NCBI GenBank assembly: GCA_039000515.1
Contig: JBCFYV010000559.1
Coordinates: 118,501 to 182,500, forward strand
Source of the DNA: Timema cristinae
Lineage: Eukaryota; Arthropoda; Insecta; Phasmatodea; Timematidae
Direction: 5' to 3'
Length of the DNA stretch: 64,000 nucleotides
The notes below the pieces were generated by a model. The model did no database searches. It saw only the letters and a list, made by a program, of their open reading frames with translations, and was not told where the DNA came from. How positions within the stretch are numbered: the first letter of the stretch is position 1; each line of letters starts with the position of its first letter. Below, piece by piece: positions 1 to 10,427 of this stretch. A program made the translations under genes and the position numbers.

Positions 1-375
1 AAATAAATGAACAAATTTAATGAAAACTTTTTGATAAAAAATGAATATTAAATTAAGAAAATAATAAATATATTAAAAAATGAAAAACTTAAATTCAATT
101 TTTGAATTTATTATTAAATTTATTCATTTACTTTTAAAATATTAAATAATTAAAATTAAGAATCTTATAATATTTAGTACAAATTATGTCATATATATTT
201 ATTATTTTCTAAATTTTATTTTTAATAATTATATATATATATATTATTAAATTATTAATTTTCAATTTTAAATATTTATTATTATAATATCTAATTCTCT
301 ACAATAAATCTTATTTAATGATGCCAAAGAGCATAACTTCTCACGCGCGTACATAAGTACACACACCCATTTTTT
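1..375 (+). mobile_element. Partial copy of the palindrome-ended AT-rich element
   Basis: This AT-rich block matches 21175-21603 almost base for base, including the run of short AAT/TTA motifs and the terminal block with an imperfect palindrome (GAGCATAACTTCTC here, GAAGTATAACTTCTC in the other copy), then GCGCGTACATAAGTACACACACCC and a T-run. The left part of the element lies outside the window. No coding potential is visible. It is the third copy of the family seen at 16205-16780 and 20205-21605; I cannot assign a superfamily. Confidence 0.7.
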
Positions 376-1944
376 TTTATTCTTCTTACCTAATCTACCG
401 CAATCATTTCCTTATGTTGGCTGCAAATCCTCATTTTTGTGGTCTTACGCTGAAGGAGTGACTGTAATTTATCGTGTAACTATTCCAAAGATGAAATTGA
501 CATTCGGAAAAAATTAAAATATTATTTAATCACTCTTGAGTTCTTCATAAAGAGTAGCAAATACACCATCACTATTTTGAATCATTGGGTGTAACCAAAT
601 TGTCCTGATTTGTATTTTTTATTTCGTTTTTTACAAATGTACCAGATGGCAATAAGAATACCTCATCCATGTTCGAAATCAGACCGAGAGCTATCTCAAA
701 ACTTGGGAAGAAAACACATGTTAAAACCGATCTGATGAAAACCTGATAGAAACCCGATGCTACTTTTTTCTCCAGGTTTTAAACCGGTTGGCGAAACCTG
801 ACAGTGTGAAAGGGCTGTAAGTGAGAAGATTACTCTGAAGGATATTTAGGTAAGTTACATCTTTCCCTTCTACCTGAGCTAAACATATTTACTTATTTTA
901 ATTACAAATTCGTGATAAAATACACTAACCAAAAAGCAAACATTTTATTCAGACACAATTCAAATCAAATATAAATCACACTATATTTGTTAACCTACAA
1001 AGTTCTACAGTAATAACTATTTCACGTACAAAAAACACAATGTTTCTAGTACATCAATACTAGTATTTTCTAAACGCTAGTATTTGTACAACGAATGCGT
1101 AATTATAACAGGTTTTACCGTTTGGACATAAATATTACAATTTAAAAAAATATAATATATTAGTTACTTTTAGTTTTGACTTTGAAGACATTGTTTTGTG
1201 TATTTATACGCGTTAAAATTATTTTTCATTACATTAATTTCATTCTAGTTATAAAAAAATTAATGAAAGGAGAAGAATTGAGATATATATATATATCTTG
1301 TTGAGAGTGACATTATAAAAAATTGGGGAGTAATATATTTTCTAAAACCCTAATCATCGACTAGAGCTAAAAATATAAGAAGATAACTTATAATGTAAGA
1401 TTAATGTATATATTATTTCAGTCGCCCCTTCTTCATAATGAGAGCTACGCCACTGGTAATGATTTGGCTTGGACTGTTCCTTAGGGAAATTTGCGTATCT
1501 ATGCTTAGGGTAAATAGGATGCTTTCGAGGAATATTCATGTGCAATTATAATCGAACCAATATCTTGTCTGACCTTGACACTACGGGCTGATGCCCGAGT
1601 AGGGTAGTCAGCGCCAAAATCCGATAGGAACCATCTCTTGGGAATTAGCACAATAATCTCAGGACGACATTGCACTATTTGTGCTGGACTGACATTAATT
1701 TATGTTAAGATGTATTTGGATCTACTCAAGATAACCCCCCAGTCAAACCCCCAAAAGGGGCTATTGGTTGTATTCTGTTTATCTTAACTTTGTGTTCAAG
1801 ACGAGAACTCTAAATCCTCTTCCCCTCCCACCTCTTCCTGCTCCCTTTTCTCTACCTCCTCTCCGCCAAACAATATGGAGTCTCTGAAAACTATTTATAT
1901 AAAGTAATTAAATGTCAAAATAGCAATAATTACACACACACACA

Positions 1945-1989
<45 letters not shown>

Positions 1990-2056
1990 ATATAACTTAT
2001 ATTTAAATATAAATAATCACTTGATTTTAGTTAATAGGCCTTTCAGGTATATAAAC
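376..2056. other. AT-rich intergenic DNA, no gene seen
   Basis: I see no coding region, RNA gene or recognisable repeat family here, apart from a (TA)n/(CA)n microsatellite at about 1934-1990 and a short C-rich patch near 1800-1860. Short open frames in this stretch have no recognisable domains. Confidence 0.5.
1946..1990. repeat. (TA)n microsatellite
   Basis: A short (CA)n run passes into uninterrupted TA dinucleotides and then TAATATAA. It is a simple repeat with no further structure. Confidence 0.9.
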
Positions 2057-2462
2057 GTTGCCGTCCAAACCATATTTCAGGATAAACTAGATCGGACTAG
2101 GCCGAGTTGATACGTCTTACCGCTTGTAGGATGAACCGATATAGACTGATGTTTTTAGGTAGTGATAGTTTTCATTCTTCTTTACCCATATGATGAATCG
2201 ACCTTGGACAGGTTTCATCATTCAGTTCGTGCGCAAGTGTTGTCAACTAACCTAACCTAACCTAACCTAACCTAACCTAACCTAACCCTGGTTTGGCCTA
2301 AAAAAATTTCAAGGCTATACTAATTTACCCTATGAGTTAAGCCAACAGCTCAGGATTAATGAATTTAGACTAGGTTAAACTAGTCCATCTTGAGGCTTTT
2401 AGGATGCATCATTTCGGCATAGTCCGATTTAGTGTGTCCTGGAATTGGGTTTGGACGGTAAC
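2057..2462. mobile_element. MITE with about 63-bp imperfect TIRs and internal telomere-type repeats
   Basis: The left end reads GTTGCCGTCCAAACC and the reverse complement of the right end reads GTTACCGTCCAAACC. The similarity continues for about 60 bases through a shared AATCGGACTA/GATCGGACTA block. The 406-bp element has no coding capacity. Its centre holds (CCTAA)n. The flanks (ATAAAC on the left, ATACAC on the right) could be a diverged 6-bp target-site duplication, but this is weak, so the superfamily is undecided. Confidence 0.75.
2246..2287. repeat. Interstitial (CCTAA)n / TTAGG-type repeat
   Basis: About eight uninterrupted CCTAA units lie within the MITE. TTAGG is the common arthropod telomere unit; here it is internal to a transposon and flanked by unique MITE sequence, so it is not a chromosome end. 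Confidence 0.9.
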
Positions 2463-2469
2463 ATACACA

Positions 2470-2663
2470 TTATTATTATTATTAGCACCGCGTCTTACTA
2501 CCCGTTCGGGTTATACGCACTTACGCTAATGTGTAATGGTAGGGTGATTGTGAGATGAAATGAAGGACCTACAGTTTAACGTGGAATCCGAACCACGGTG
2601 GAGGCCTGGCATTCCACACATTTACAAGATGTCTTGTCAGAGGTGAAGGAAGGTTTGGAAATC
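2470..2663 (-). mobile_element. 5'-truncated SINE A copy with 10-bp target-site duplication
   Basis: On the minus strand this is the body and 3' tail of the SINE A family (tail CGTATAACCCGAACGGGTAG, then AAGACGCGGTGCTAATAATAA). The tRNA-like head is missing. The insertion is bracketed by AACATACACA at 2460-2469 and 2664-2673. The left duplicate starts inside the last bases of the MITE, so the SINE landed on the MITE edge after the MITE was in place. Confidence 0.85.
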
Positions 2664-2673
2664 AACATACACA

Positions 2674-4706
2674 ACAAATAGTAAAATAAAAGAATAAAGT
2701 TTTTTTACAAACTTAAAGGCGACTTGTCACATGGGCAATTTGAATCTCAGGGGCTGTACTGAAGTGATGTTTCTTAAATTATTTTGTTCACTTTTTTCTT
2801 AGCACTGTGTTTTACTATCGTTTCAGCTTATACGCTTATGTAGGACTATCAGTTACTCTAAAGTGTACAGTGATATTTCGATTCGTTTATCATTAATATT
2901 TACAGTGGACAAAAGACTTAAGTCAATAATATAAAATTACTGGAAAGAAGGCGCCTTTATAGAATAAAATAAAATAGAATAATTATGTTGTGAGTATAAC
3001 TAATAAACAACCCTCGTTTGCAAGATTAACATTTTAATGACTCACCCCACTTGCTTCTGAACAATCCATATACGTTTCCAGCCAAATTGTTCAAATATTT
3101 TGACAAATTTCAAAATTTATAAAATAAGTTATTTGTTAACTACCCTAAGATTATTTTAAATTTGTAAAAATAAAAAAGTATTCTTATTTATCATGAAAAA
3201 ATATTCCCAGCAACCCATTTTAAATGCACTCTTCAACGCCAATTTCTAGTCATAAGTAAATTCACTTTAATTATTTTACTATATAAAAATAAGCATACAT
3301 TATTATTGATAATTTAAAATAGTCCCTCGATACCAATATATACAAAATTGTTAAAGCTATTTGTTTTATTCAAATTTTACAAAATTCAATTATCAGTATA
3401 GTACTATGGATTTAAAAAAATACAACTATTTATAATGTAAAAAACTTAAGACGCCTATTTTTAACCAATTTTCCTGAGTCATTTCTTCAAATATTAACAT
3501 TTTAAAAATCAGAAAACTACCCTTAAACAAATTTCTCTCAAAAAACAAGTTATTTGTCTTTGTCAATCCCCAGATATATATTTTAAACAATCTCTCATTT
3601 CCAAATATTTCAAAGTTTTGAAAATCACTCATCAGTAAACTTACCCTTTAACGAATTTTTACCCAAAAACTAAATACACGATATTATTTGGGAAATATCT
3701 ATTTTGAACAAAATAGTTAAGATTATTTTCGCAATTTTGTTATTTAAAAATCACTCTTCAATAAACTATGCTTAATTTTAGGGTTATAGTCAAAATAAAT
3801 AAAAAAATGTCCCGAGGTATTTCTCTATCACGCCTAGAAATCAAATTTGAACAAAAGCCATCAAGCTGTTTCTGATCTGTGGCCAGGGACAGGCAGACAC
3901 GGGTACTAACATTATTGTAAAATCCATTTATTTGGGATTGGACATACATAAAAAGTAAAGGTTCACCATAATCTTGAGGTCAAAAGTTTTGACGATTACA
4001 ATACTTTCTCTTAATATGAGAAAATAAATAAATGGTACGTTATACCACAAGTACTTTCTCTCTCTTTATCTTAAAATAGAGACATTTATTAAAAATTATT
4101 AAGATGTGTTATAGAAACACTTCACCAAAGAGCTTACATGAAATAGTATATACTGTTGCAGAAACGTTGATTAAAGAGGAACATTTCTGTTCACCAAATT
4201 ACATTACAATCAATTTCAAGTGACATGACATACTTCGATTTTATATGTATATTTGCTCCGAAACTATTGGTTTTATAAAAATACATTTAAAATTAAAAAA
4301 TTATATCTATATCAAATAGTTGTGGAGATAAGAGCACATTGGATATTTCCTCTTATTAGAGTAGGGGCCTACCCTCAAATTATTTTCATGGGGAAAAGAG
4401 AATGCCATTTTGTTTGCATTATTAAACAGTGTCTGTATACAAAATTTAATAGAAATTGTTAAAGAAAATGGGTAGAAACTAATTTTTTTTCTTTCCTCCT
4501 CGATAAACTACTCTTAATTTTAGGGTTGGCTATCTAATACCAAAAACTTCGTGGGCGAACTTTTTGAAAACCTTATACATGAAGTTTTAGCCCGATTGGT
4601 TAAATGGTTTCAGCTCTAGGCCTGGATATAGACACAAATACTTTTTTCTTTCCATATTGATTTGTAGTTAATATAACAATACATTAAATTGTCGAATTAA
4701 AACACT
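2674..4706. other. AT-rich DNA with a degenerate ~120-bp tandem repeat
   Basis: No gene is visible. From about 3500 to 3790 a motif close to AAATCACTCTTCAGTAAACT followed by ACCCTTAA recurs at roughly 117-125-bp spacing (near 3505, 3622 and 3747). A related block (TAAACTACTCTTAATTTTAG) recurs at 4507 and again at about 37706. This looks like the decayed 3' untranslated part of a retroelement, but I see no coding portion that would prove it. Confidence 0.4.
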
Positions 4707-4924
4707 AAGGCCCTCCGCACACGGGTCGACTGTTTTGCAACACGAGTTTCAAACCGGTTGCACATCAGATTATTGTGCAACTGGTTTGCAATCGATTGAT
4801 GTTCTTCGTCCGCACACGAACGCGACTGAGTCTGAATCAGTCGACAGTTTCATAGACCATAGTAATATAGAGTGTTGCGATTGAAACACGTTTAGTATAA
4901 ATTCTTGAAGCTAATTTTGGCAAC

Positions 4925-7275
4925 ATGTCAAGTAGTAGTTCAGATGAAGAAGACATAGTTGACTATTATTAATACCGCAGACTACGAAGAGCAGTACGAA
5001 GGGAATATTGGCGCCATCCTTATATAGAGAGAAATATCAAGTGCAGGCTGTTCGTTGCAGCAGAACAATTAAATAAAACAGACTCCAAGTTTATAGCATT
5101 TTACAGAATGTCCAAAGATTCTTACCTGGAATTGGTAAAGATGGTTGCTCCTACCATACAGAAGATGGACACAAATATGAGAGAGTGTGTGACTGCAGAA
5201 GAAAGAATATTAATAACTTTGAGGTAAGTTTTATTTATTACTCATTATTTTGGTTCAAACACAGAATTACAAAAGTCTAATTTAAAGAAATAAAAATTAC
5301 AGTAAAAAATTAAGAAAGCTACATCTCTGTTCATATCTTAAGGAATGTAGTTGAAGTAAAATTTTCACATTTTATAATAGTTGGAGTTGAGAGCCCCTGC
5401 AAAGTCTGTATAAAACTGGTGTGTTGGTGATGCTTGTTCCTGTAATGATTCTGAAACCGGAGAAATTGCTGTGGTATGTGAAGGTTCGGAGGTATGCGAA
5501 ATGCCAGAGGTATGCGTTGAATCCGACTGTGGTGAGTCAATTGTGATAAATGATGAAGAGTTGAGCAGTGATGGGGTTGATATCTCATCAATAACGCTGA
5601 AAATTTTGCGCTTGAAAAGTTTAATTTGAGAATCAGTAAATTCTTCTATTTCAGGCATCAAGCTCAGTAAAAACATTTTGAGAGCCTCTTTCCTTTCAAT
5701 TTTGGGAGAGCTAGTAGCTTCTACGTTAGCAGTTGTTTCTAGTCTTGCTTTTTTGGCTTTGAAATACTCAGCCACACATTTATCTGCGTCCACCGCCGAT
5801 TTATTTCTGACATTCAGGCTTTTTTTAGATCGATTTGGTTGAGGCAGTTCTGTTCCCTCAGGTGATGCTGGGGGAAGGTGGATGGTGCTTGTATCATAGG
5901 TGGTGTGGTGGTGGTGGTGGTGGTGGTGGCGATGATGCTTGTGAGGATTGCACCATGTCTGATGAATCTTCAAGAGAGCCACTCTCATCATCACATCTTT
6001 CTAAATTTTCAAATATTTCTTCTGTCGTTTCATGCTGTGGTATTTGTGGCAAATTTCCGGATGAGGGAGGAGTCAACGCTTTTATGAATGGCACACAAAA
6101 CTGTATGGCATCTGTCAAATAGTATGCCTTTTTCTTTCTTCCGGATCCACTTGGCGGAGGCTTCAGTTTACGTGAGAAAACTGTACGAAGATTACGCCAT
6201 TTCTCTTTGCACTCAGCCGCTGAAATCAATGAAACGAATACAGTTACACATTATGTTAAAATACAGTAACACTAAAATAAAAATAATCTTTATTTATGTT
6301 TTTCATTTTTGTTAGATTTATTTAATTTTTTACAGGTACTTGGCAACAGGATGCACATTTGTGTCACTTTCTTTATATTTTGCAAGAGGGGAGACCACAC
6401 TCGGAGCTATTGTTAAAGATACTACTAAAATAATCTGGGACGTATTGAATGAAATATATATGCCTATACCGGCAGGAGATCAATGGAAAATAATTGCTGA
6501 TCGTTTTGAGATGATATGGAACCTTCCAAACTGCATTGGGGCTGTGGATGGGAAGAACATCCGAATAGAGAAATTTCCAAACACTGGTTCTCAAAATTAC
6601 AATTACAAGTTATACCATTCTACCGTACTAATTGCGTGCTGTGATGCAGATGGACTTTTCACAATGATCGAACCAGGTTACTCCGGAAGAAACAGTGATG
6701 GAGGTATTTTCAACGCCAGTGCAATGAAATTCTGGATGGCCCATGGGGGTTTTGACATACCTTTGCCTTCCCCGTTGAGATACGATGAAACAAACCGTCC
6801 ATTTCCTTACTACTTTGTGGGAGATGAAGCGTTCCCATTGTCACGCAATTTAATGAGGCCCTATGTAAAAAGAACCTTAGACAATGTGAAAAGGATTTTC
6901 AATTACAGATTGAGCCGTGGAAGGAAAACAATTGAATGTGCCTTTGGAATGGCAGCAGAAAAGTTTGTGGTATTAAATGGGCCCATACGATGTCGAAAAG
7001 CAGGAACAGTGAATGACATTGTAAAAGCTGCTTGCGTCCTCCATAACTACGTACGTAAACGAGAGGGGATTGATTACAGGCCACCAGCTACGGGAGAAGA
7101 TAACGAGATTGCGGGAGTAGTTATCAACATGACAAGACAACTTGTAATACATGACGGTTCTTCGGCGGCTACTTTAAGGAATTATTTGGCAAACTATTTT
7201 CTTTCTTCTCGTGCATCTGTACCCTGGCAATGGAAATACATTGTACCACAAATAAGGAATAATATTATTAATTAA
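4925..7275 (+). pseudogene. Harbinger DDE transposase, two exons, nonsense codon in exon 1
   Basis: Exon 1 runs 4925-5223 and ends at a GTAAGT donor. Exon 2 starts at 6336 after a T-rich tract and CAG, and stops at 7275. Joined in phase, this gives 412 codons, a usual Harbinger length. The splice joins ITLR to YLATGCTF, a conserved Harbinger stretch. The nuclease motifs are visible as VDGKNIRIEKF (first Asp), GDEAFPLSRNLMRPY (second Asp) and RKTIECAFGMAAEKF (Glu), so the catalytic triad is intact. Codon 16 is TAA (4970-4972) in a run of tyrosine codons, where TAC or TAT would restore the pattern of neighbouring codons; a downstream Met could in principle bypass it. The intron contains the second exon of the antisense MADF gene. 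In the family the protein cuts and rejoins element ends in the nucleus with the MADF/Myb-like partner. Confidence 0.88.
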
Positions 7276-7522
7276 TATTATCTATTAACAATATTAGTGG
7301 TGTATGTTGTTAAATGTTGTTAAATGATGTTAAATTAATACCTAACAAAAATAATAAATAAAATAAATACCACTACATACCTGTAATTTGTACTTCGGCT
7401 GCCACCTCTTGCCATGCTTTTTCAGTGATGTCTTTCCTGGAGTACCCAGGAAGCTTATAATTATATAGCACTTCACGCTTTTCCACCTCAACGAATTTTA
7501 TATTCCACGTTTGATCATTCAT
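5365..7522 (-). pseudogene. Harbinger MADF/BESS accessory protein, two exons with one frame break
   Basis: Exon 1 (7522 down to 7381) encodes the first half of a MADF domain, from MNDQTWNIKFVEVEKREVL to AAEVQIT, and ends at a GTATG donor. Exon 2 starts at 6219 after TTGATTTCAG and continues in phase with AAECKEKWRNLRTVFSRKL and the Lys-rich turn GSGRKKKAYY, completing the MADF fold. The frame runs into a polyproline stretch and stops at 5894. The expected C-terminal half, including a BESS-like motif (ALKMFLLSLMPEIEEF, then DSQIKLFKRKI), is open in another frame down to 5365. The shift lies in or beside the (CCA)n/(CAC)n tract at about 5905-5930. MADF domains bind DNA and BESS motifs mediate protein contact; in Harbinger the accessory protein helps import the transposase and recognise ends (family knowledge). 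The intron contains the transposase catalytic exon on the other strand. Confidence 0.82.
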
Positions 7523-8099
7523 TTCGAATGTTGACCAACAACACTTCAAAATGTCAATAATATACGCTATAACAACGCTATAATAAGAATATACGCTATA
7601 ACAATGCTGGAATAACACGTCTTCAACAATTTCACAACAGGCAACCGTGCAACTGAAACTGTTTCGCGACCTGCAAGCACGATCGCAAGTGACCAGTTGG
7701 AAACTGATTTCAAACCGGTCCCGTTTCTGTCGACCCATGTGCGGCTCCCCACTCCCCTACACGTGAAAGGTCACCAAACAGTTGCATGTACAACCGGTTT
7801 GAAACTCGCGTTGCAAAACAGTCGACCCGTGTGCGGAGGGCCTTACTATGATATACAATACAATTAGTTAAAACAAAAATTAATCTAGATAGTGTAAATA
7901 AAACAAATTTCTCAAAAAATTAACAACCAAATTTCCTCCAATTATTATTTCCAAAATATTTCTATATGTCCAGAAAGAAATCTATTCATCTGACCCCCCC
8001 CCCCCTTATTTTTATATTTCACAAATTCAAATTTTAAACCTTATACAGAATATATATGGCCGACACATCTCAAGATACGATTTCGAACTAAGATCATTA

Positions 8100-9970
8100 T
8101 ACAGTTCTCGCACTTCAACATTTGTTACTAAGTGTGGAGACAATTTTTTCTTAAAATGTTAACAAGTATAATTATGAATTTCATTTGGGTTGGACGTGAT
8201 TTGTCCATTTACATTCAGAAATGCTAAATAAAAGTGGGCAGGACGTTGTTTAAACGGAGAAAGAAACTCGGGGCTCTGTGTATCCATATATCGGGAACGC
8301 TCAACAAATAGAATGTCAATGGCCATACGACTGTACAGTTTTCTAATATCTTCTTTTCAAAGACGAAGAAAGTCATTTTCATCTGACATCAAAATACCCT
8401 TTGGTTGAATTTGTTGATCCATAGCTTTCAATTCACTAATTCCAGTGTAAACAATTTTGAACTTGTTCACGGAGAATCGCGTAGAAACTTCACGTCCTTG
8501 TGACAAACTCGTCCCACCACAGCAATGGGTTTTTACTATGGTACATATGTTCTGAATAAAAATTGGCAATAATACTGATAATTAGTTTGTAATGTTCATC
8601 CTCTAACATGTGTGTATTGATCCCCATGTGTGCCTATATACGCCCTTTTTGCATTTACTTGAAGCAAACAAATACACCCAGACCAATGATCATCAAAGTC
8701 ATCATTATGTTCTAGCGCTTGACGCTTAACATTATCCTCACTGACATCCGATGACTCCTCAAGGACATTAATTGATCTTTTCCCGCCAATAGAGTTGATA
8801 GCACTAGGTGGTATTAAAAACTCCTTAATACTATTCTCATTGTGAGATTCATTTAATTTATCGGGTGTCTTTTGACCACATTGTAGTACACTATCAGTTT
8901 CCACATTTCCAAAGACTAGAGAACTGTCTGTTACCTCACCTTTCTATTTTTACTCTTGTTGTTGTTGTTGTTGTTGTATCTCTGAAAGTAACTGAGGGTG
9001 ACGTTTAGAAACAGTAAGTATACTAATAGTGGTCAGATTTAACGGGGTCTGCGCTGCCCCTGGCCTCAGGCAACCGCGTCATTTTGCTAGTGGCAGCGAC
9101 ATCACTAAATGTAGAGCCTAGTTTTTCAGCGAGGCTTGGTGGCCAACACATCTTGTGTTCAGTTCCTTGACGTGTCCTGGAAGCGAGCATCGAAAACACT
9201 TAGCATCATCACAGAATATATGTACTCTCCATGACATTATCTATTGTCAAATTAATATACAAAGGAAGTGAGTCTCCCCTGTTAGGTATAGTATAAACAA
9301 TACATTTAAACGAGTAGACATGAGAGAATTGTGGTAATCTAGAACTTATATTAATTTCCCTCATCTGACTTGTAATTTTCCCATATTCAGACAAGTTCGT
9401 TAACAACAAATCCTTTTTTAATATCAGGTGCGACATTGGACTTTAGTGGACGACATAGCAAATATTCGAATTGGAACAAAAATATTGTATATGGACACTC
9501 CCTAACCCTCCCAATCTTCTGAAATTGTACTAACTCCCTTTTCATTCTCCATAAGCAAACACACCCGTCCACCACTTATGTTGGACGCATAACGAGTACT
9601 ATGTGGTCCCACAACATTACCCACACTAACCAAATAACCATCAAACACTTTACCGGGAACAATGACGTCCAAAACAATAACCAGTTTGCGGTCCGGCCTG
9701 TTGGACGATATTCCATGTCGTCCAGGATCCGAATCCGGCACACTCGAGTGACCTCCACTAATGTGAAGGACAACACAACACATCAAACACACTATTTATT
9801 AATTAGAAAAACTCTAAATATTATCGAGTTTAACTAAACACAAAGTTCACATTGTAGCACACAACTTTACGGAGCAATGCTCCACACACGTCCACTCGCT
9901 ACGATAGCAGCAGACAGACAGACAGACAAAGAGACAGACGGCATCGCTAAAACCACCTTTTCGGTTTCAC
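8100..9970 (-). mobile_element. LINE fragment: 5' UTR and ORF1 only
   Basis: Minus-strand segment with a GC-rich leader containing a (TCTG)n run (around 9909-9945 on the plus strand), then a gag-type ORF1. Nothing resembling endonuclease or reverse transcriptase follows before the sequence becomes ordinary AT-rich DNA at about 8000. LINE copies are normally 5'-truncated, so a copy that keeps the 5' part and lacks the 3' part probably reflects a later deletion or rearrangement. Confidence 0.65.
8230..9792 (-). pseudogene. LINE ORF1 (gag-like), frameshifted
   Basis: Reading from 9792 leftward: an N-terminal part (RKLVIVLDVIVPGKVFDG, RYASNISGGRVCLLMENEK), then after frameshifts near 9520 and 9400 APDIKKGFVVNEL and GKITSQMREINISSRL, followed by SHVYSFKCIVYTIPNRG. 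At about 9130-9210 there is a zinc-knuckle-like CFRC-SLPGH-VKELNTRC with seven rather than four residues before the last Cys. Further on are a polyglutamine (CAA) stretch near 8960, an acidic/basic segment (INVLEESSDVSEDNVKRQ) and a C-terminal part (EVSTRFSVNKFKIVYTGI). The order gag domain, CCHC, linker fits ORF1 of an arthropod non-LTR element. At least three frame breaks make it a relic. The product would coat element RNA. Confidence 0.65.
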
Positions 9971-10400
9971 AGAATCATTTATCGAGTTTGATTTTTTTTT
10001 TTTAATGATTACAATATTTTCTCTTCGAACGGTCGAGAGAAAGTAAAAACCTGTAATGACTAATAATGAAATATTTTATTTTTCCAAAAAACTTTTTATT
10101 TATAATTCTTGATTTGAATTTGTACAATTTTGAATATTACTTTGATAAAACTCTGATTCTCAAGTAGATTTAAGAATTTGAGCTAAGTGTGTTACTCATC
10201 TCTTGTTGAGTTTAATTTAAATTTTTATTGTCTATCTACACAATTGAATTAATAGTATTTTGGTCATCGTTGTGTAAAATCAGGTAGAATTGTGTAAGGC
10301 GTGTAGTGGTTACAATTTCTTCTTCATCTCCCAATAAGGTTTGCACCTGTCAGCATCCTCTGTCAGTCATTGGTCCCACCTCTCTCAGCTGCCGAACGTT
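9971..10400. other. AT-rich spacer, no gene seen
   Basis: A T-run at about 9991 is followed by AT-rich DNA without recognisable repeats. The last 100 bases become GC-richer and grade into the minisatellite. Confidence 0.4.
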
Positions 10401-10427
10401 CGGCGTCCCTTCCCTCTTGAGGGCTTC

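Larger units (their letters stand above)
4707..7844 (+). mobile_element. Complete PIF/Harbinger DNA transposon
   Basis: Terminal inverted repeats start AAGGCCCTCCGCACACGGG and extend about 58 bp with only two mismatches between the ends. The 3-bp duplication ACT flanks the element (4704-4706 and 7845-7847). The interior holds the two genes expected of Harbinger: a DDE transposase on the plus strand and a MADF/BESS-type DNA-binding protein on the minus strand. The CCGCACA...GTCGAC motif of the TIR recurs just inside both ends (near 4811-4845 and 7713-7735), which may be subterminal transposase-binding sites (inference). TIR identity suggests a young copy, but both genes carry a disabling change. 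Confidence 0.92.

Noticed and set aside
2246..2287. Chromosome end
   Set aside because: Only about eight CCTAA units, bounded on both sides by MITE sequence with inverted ends.
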